A program made the translations under genes and the position numbers. 54,279 bases of DNA from NCBI GenBank assembly GCA_964493205.1, contig CAZBMJ010000013.1, positions 1-54,279 on the forward strand, given 5' to 3'. The DNA is from CAZBMJ01 sp964493205. GTDB lineage: Bacteria > Myxococcota > UBA727 > JABDBI01. Shown in pieces: positions 51,505 to 54,279 of this stretch. The notes below the pieces were generated by a model. The model ran no database searches and was not told the DNA's origin. It worked only from the letters and a program-made list of their open reading frames with translations. Every line of letters starts with the position of its first letter. Position 1 is the first letter of the stretch.

Positions 51505-53393
51505 TAGGGTGCTAAGGGCTTGGGTGGTTCTATTGGATGAATTTCCTTTCCTTCTTTTGCGGTGATAAGACCTTTTTTATAATGAACAATCCTTTTTAAT
51601 GCAGCCACGAATTGATGATCGTTAACATATGGAGTAATACCTTGTACAGCAATACCAGAACCAAAATTACCAGCTGTACCATCTGATGCCTTAGCAACAC
51701 TATTATTTTGAAGAATACCGGAAACCTCGAGGATCAATCGTGCGCTAGTATCTTTATCAGGAACTACAACTTCAGCTCTATTAAATCTGGAAACAGTATA
51801 GGCCGTACCATTATACACAGTATTATCACTAAGCAAATAAACAGCACCACCACCTTCTTTGCTCTTTGATTTATTTTCCTCAAAATTGCAAGTTTTATTA
51901 TCTTTACCCCTGATAATATATCTGCTTTTTGCGCCTACATCATTGGCTTCTAAATACAAAGCACCACCAAAATTTTTAGCCTTATTTTTATAAAAAATAT
52001 TATCAGTAAAATACACTTCATTCCTTTGATCAACTATAGAAATAGCTCCACCGTTATTTTTTGAGGTATTTCCTGTAAACTTATTATTATTTAAATCGAT
52101 TCGTGCCTTGTTACTATTAAAAGCTATGGCTCCAGCATCATGTTTTTCTGTCATATTTTGTATAAATTCGTTATTAGAAATAATAATTTTTTCTGTAATA
52201 TTAGTAAAATAAAAAGCTCCGCCAGCACCTGTTTCAGCCGTATTTTTTTTAAAAATACCATCATTAATATTCACTTCTTGAGCATTATCTACATAAACCA
52301 TACCACCTTCATTAGTGGCTATACTCCCCTCATTTAAAGATTTACCAAAGTTCATATGGAGAGAAGCAATATTTTGTGCAAATAATGCGCCGCCATTTGT
52401 AGACGAACTACTGTTAAAACTAACATTTTCAAGGCGCAGCCTAGCAGTAGGAATTCCTTTTAATAAAGGGCCGACAAAAGAAACAGCTCCTCCTCCTGTT
52501 GCGCAAGCGTGGGTTTTAAAATGGGTAGATTGAATAGTAACGTTGGAGCTATCCTCAAAATCAATTGCACCCCCGCCATTATTAAGAGCCTTATTATCTT
52601 CAAATTCAGAAGAACTAATTTTAATAAAATTGCTATCAACTATTTTTAAAGCCCCACCAGAATCAGTTGCTACACATTTTTTAAAATTAGAACTTGAAAT
52701 AGTAATATTTTGAGAATTTTCAATATTTAAGCATCCACCATTATCATTTTCTATTTGTTCAAAAGATGCATAGCTAACAGTAAGGCCTGCGGTGTGTTTC
52801 ACATCCATACCTCCGCCTGGCGTACTATCTCCAATAAATTTAATATTGTTTAAAGTAATATTAGAGATTTTTTTATCATTAGTACCATTTATCAAAACTG
52901 TTCTTGTATTATTTTGTTTTTTAAACCTTAAACCAGATACAACGGCAATATTGCTAGAGCCATTTTCAATAGTCATTGAGCCATTAATAGTTACCCAATC
53001 AGCATCGGCTTTAAAGTCGTCCTTAATAAAATCTTTTTCTAAGGTATCGCCTACGCTATAACCACCCGTAATGTTAATGCCATTTTTGTTATCAAAAACG
53101 ATATCTTCTGTATAATCACCTTTGGCAATTATGATACTGGAGCCATTGGAAGCGTTGTCCACAGCTTCTTGAATAGTGTTGTAAGCATTGGCCCAGGTTT
53201 TGCCATTTTTTTGCGGCCCTACAGCTGTACTATTTGAATCAACAAAAATACCAGATAAAATTCGCGGTTTTTTAGGAATTGGTGCAGGATCTTGGTGTGG
53301 ATTTGACGTTCTTAAGGCTTCTTCTAGCTTACTGCAGGAAAACACACAAAATAGAGCCATAAAACATATAGATATTTTAAATTTGTTGTTCAT
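51504..53393 (-). CDS. Beta-helix lipoprotein resembling polymorphic membrane protein passenger domains
   Basis: In this 629-residue protein the signal ends in the lipobox FSC (Cys20). After a short Pro-rich linker comes the entry segment of a right-handed parallel beta-helix (GKTWANAYNTIQEAVDNA, IIIAKGDYTEDIVFDN). Some 15 rungs follow, with repeated GGA-[LIVFM] and F-x-x-N motifs, such as GGALKI, GGGAIDF, GGAVSFV, GGALFA, FYFTNI, FTGNTSKNNGGAIS. GGA(I/L)/FxxN repeats are the hallmark of chlamydial Pmp passenger domains. The autotransporter barrel is missing; the anchor is lipid instead. A surface adhesin role is inferred. The C-terminus ends at the edge of the palindromic element. Confidence 0.82.
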   Translation of the reverse strand: MNNKFKISICFMALFCVFSCSKLEEALRTSNPHQDPAPIPKKPRILSGIFVDSNSTAVGPQKNGKTWANAYNTIQEAVDNASNGSSIIIAKGDYTEDIVFDNKNGINITGGYSVGDTLEKDFIKDDFKADADWVTINGSMTIENGSSNIAVVSGLRFKKQNNTRTVLINGTNDKKISNITLNNIKFIGDSTPGGGMDVKHTAGLTVSYASFEQIENDNGGCLNIENSQNITISSSNFKKCVATDSGGALKIVDSNFIKISSSEFEDNKALNNGGGAIDFEDSSNVTIQSTHFKTHACATGGGAVSFVGPLLKGIPTARLRLENVSFNSSSSTNGGALFAQNIASLHMNFGKSLNEGSIATNEGGMVYVDNAQEVNINDGIFKKNTAETGAGGAFYFTNITEKIIISNNEFIQNMTEKHDAGAIAFNSNKARIDLNNNKFTGNTSKNNGGAISIVDQRNEVYFTDNIFYKNKAKNFGGALYLEANDVGAKSRYIIRGKDNKTCNFEENKSKSKEGGGAVYLLSDNTVYNGTAYTVSRFNRAEVVVPDKDTSARLILEVSGILQNNSVAKASDGTAGNFGSGIAVQGITPYVNDHQFVAALKRIVHYKKGLITAKEGKEIHPIEPPKPLAP

Positions 53394-53531
53394 TCGTTAA
53401 TCCACAAAATATTTCAAATAAAGCTTTATATGACAATTAATTGTTTATTAGGCAATAGGTTTTTAACTCATAGCAAAATAATCAATAAAATCAATGCTTT
53501 TGTTTGATTAAGCTAGATAAAAAGGCCACCA

Positions 53532-53559
53532 TTGACTTTTTTATTCACAAAAATATACT
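53532..53559 (+). promoter_or_regulatory. Strong sigma70-like promoter of the small membrane protein
   Basis: TTGACT (53532-53537), a 16-bp spacer and TATACT (53554-53559) differ from consensus at one base each. Only seven bases separate the -10 from the ATG at 53567, so the transcript is probably leaderless. Confidence 0.6.
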
Positions 53560-53566
53560 ATTCAAT

Positions 53567-53722
53567 ATGAAAAGACTATTAACATTATCAAGTATATTTT
53601 TTGCCACTACTTCATTTGTTGCTTATGTTATTACACTAAAGCCATTACTAAGAGCAGCAAAAAAAAGGCCATCAGAAATATTAAAAAAATATCAAAAATA
53701 CTACTATCAATCTAAATTATAA
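53567..53722 (+). CDS. Small membrane protein, 51 residues
   Basis: I start at the ATG at 53567; the longer frame from a TTG at 53504 would read through the promoter. The product has one hydrophobic helix (about residues 5-27, LLTLSSIFFATTSFVAYVIT) and a basic tail (RAAKKRPSEILKKYQKYYYQ). It could be a small membrane peptide or, less likely, a cleaved exported peptide. No family is recognised. It has a near-consensus promoter and no ribosome binding site. Its last 6 bp overlap the end of hslU. Confidence 0.5.
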   Translation: MKRLLTLSSIFFATTSFVAYVITLKPLLRAAKKRPSEILKKYQKYYYQSKL

Positions 53723-54229
53723 TATATATTTACTCAAATCTTGATCTTCTATTATAGTATTTAAACGTTTATTTACCAAACCAGCATTTACGGTAACAAC
53801 CAAGCCTGGATTGTCAGAAGCTATAAAACTTTCTTCTTCTAATAATTTTTCCATAATAGTATAAAGCCTTCTGGCTCCAATATTTTCTTGGGAAGAATTC
53901 ACTTTCAACGCTACTTCAGCCAAAGCTTCGATACCGTCTGGTTCAAAAATAACCGATACACTTTCAGTGGCAAGCAATGCTGAGTATTGTTTAACCAAGC
54001 TATTTTCTGGTTCTGTAAGTATTCTTATAAAATCAGCTTTTGTTAACGACTCAAGTTCCACACGAATAGGAAAACGACCTTGTAATTCTGGTATTAAATC
54101 TGAAGGCTTAGACACATGAAAAGCTCCAGCCGCGATAAATAAAATATGATCCGTTTTAACTAAACCATACTTAGTAGTAACACTGCTGCCTTCAACAATG
54201 GGTAGAATATCGCGCTGTACACCTGGCAT
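53717..54229 (-). CDS. hslU: ATP-dependent protease ATPase subunit HslU, C-terminal part
   Basis: This is a partial gene. The 170 residues match the C-terminal half of HslU/ClpY: GVQRDILPIVEGSSVTTKYG, VKTDHILFIAAGAFHVSKPS, LIPELQGRFPIRVEL (sensor region), ENIGARRLYTIMEKLLEE with the sensor-2 Arg, and the closing DLSKYIL, which in HslU inserts into HslV. The Walker A and B motifs would lie upstream. The frame stays open to the window edge, but the 17 residues encoded between 54230 and 54279 do not resemble HslU (expected ...DVSREGVQRD). Either the gene is broken here or the contig end is chimeric. Confidence 0.85.
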   Translation of the reverse strand: MPGVQRDILPIVEGSSVTTKYGLVKTDHILFIAAGAFHVSKPSDLIPELQGRFPIRVELESLTKADFIRILTEPENSLVKQYSALLATESVSVIFEPDGIEALAEVALKVNSSQENIGARRLYTIMEKLLEEESFIASDNPGLVVTVNAGLVNKRLNTIIEDQDLSKYIL

Positions 54230-54279
54230 TGTTGCGTGGAGGCAGTAAAAAGTAATAGTTGAGCACTTTAAGTTATGTT

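Noticed and set aside
53504..53566. N-terminal extension of the small membrane protein from a TTG codon
   Set aside because: The extension overlaps a near-consensus promoter and encodes no plausible signal; the ATG at 53567 starts a normal membrane segment.

Overview
The window is a low-GC (roughly one-third G+C) stretch from a Gram-negative, aerobic bacterium that looks host-associated. It combines a complete respiratory operon, a chlamydia/spirochaete/Bacteroidetes-type V-ATPase and diaminopimelate synthesis with many exported proteins of eukaryote-interaction type: ankyrin and TPR proteins, a kinase-like and a methyltransferase-like exported protein, a sulfotransferase-like protein, and several large or Cys-rich lipoproteins. 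A phylum cannot be fixed from the sequence alone. An amoeba or protist endosymbiont lineage (Dependentiae, Chlamydiota-like or another intracellular group) is an inference.

Layout. 1-4390 is an accessory patch: an exported orphan, an alpha/beta hydrolase plus MerR regulator with matching 19-bp-spacer MerR promoters, and a HigBA-type toxin-antitoxin pair, separated by copies of an AT-rich repeat ending in a terminator hairpin. A TPR protein and an exported sulfotransferase-like protein follow. 6081-18548 (minus) is one operon for alternative complex III (actABCDEF), a small membrane protein, an SCO copper chaperone and a caa3-type oxidase (ctaC-D-E-F): quinol oxidation, cytochrome c and oxygen reduction in one transcript. 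18659-24511 (minus) holds three lipoproteins, one a 1377-residue Ala-rich coiled coil and two sharing a Cys-rich C-terminus. 24658-26230 holds a membrane protein and an exported ankyrin protein. 26332-34969 is the V-ATPase operon (atpE, DUF2764, A, B, D, I, K), interrupted just after atpK by an ATPase (DUF4143 type) flanked by a second copy of the atpK 3' end. 35106-40543 has small orphans, a lipoprotein, a zinc-phospholipase-C-like protein and ileS. 40635-44293 has a second DUF4143-type ATPase, dapA-dapB and an orphan. 44294-50342 is a 6-kb insert of three exported proteins between that orphan and trpS. It is followed by a beta-helix lipoprotein, a tiny membrane protein and the C-terminal part of hslU at the window edge.

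The most interesting signal is architectural. Foreign-looking genes repeatedly sit against duplicated 3' ends of neighbouring genes or against repeats, and the breakpoint lies at or next to a stop codon: gene 1 and the MerR gene with the AT-rich repeat, the ATPase at atpK, the lipoprotein at the trpS junction, and the beta-helix gene at a 96-bp palindrome. No integrase or transposase gene is visible. Other points: the V-ATPase proteolipid carries the full side-chain set of Na+ ligands known from Enterococcus hirae NtpK despite a proton-pumping respiratory chain; three accessory genes have good sigma70-like promoters whose -10 lies only 6-7 nt before the ATG (probable leaderless mRNAs); and an exported 908-residue protein has an atypical kinase-like domain.

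I found no rRNA, tRNA, CRISPR array, intact insertion sequence or riboswitch by eye; no covariance-model search could be run.
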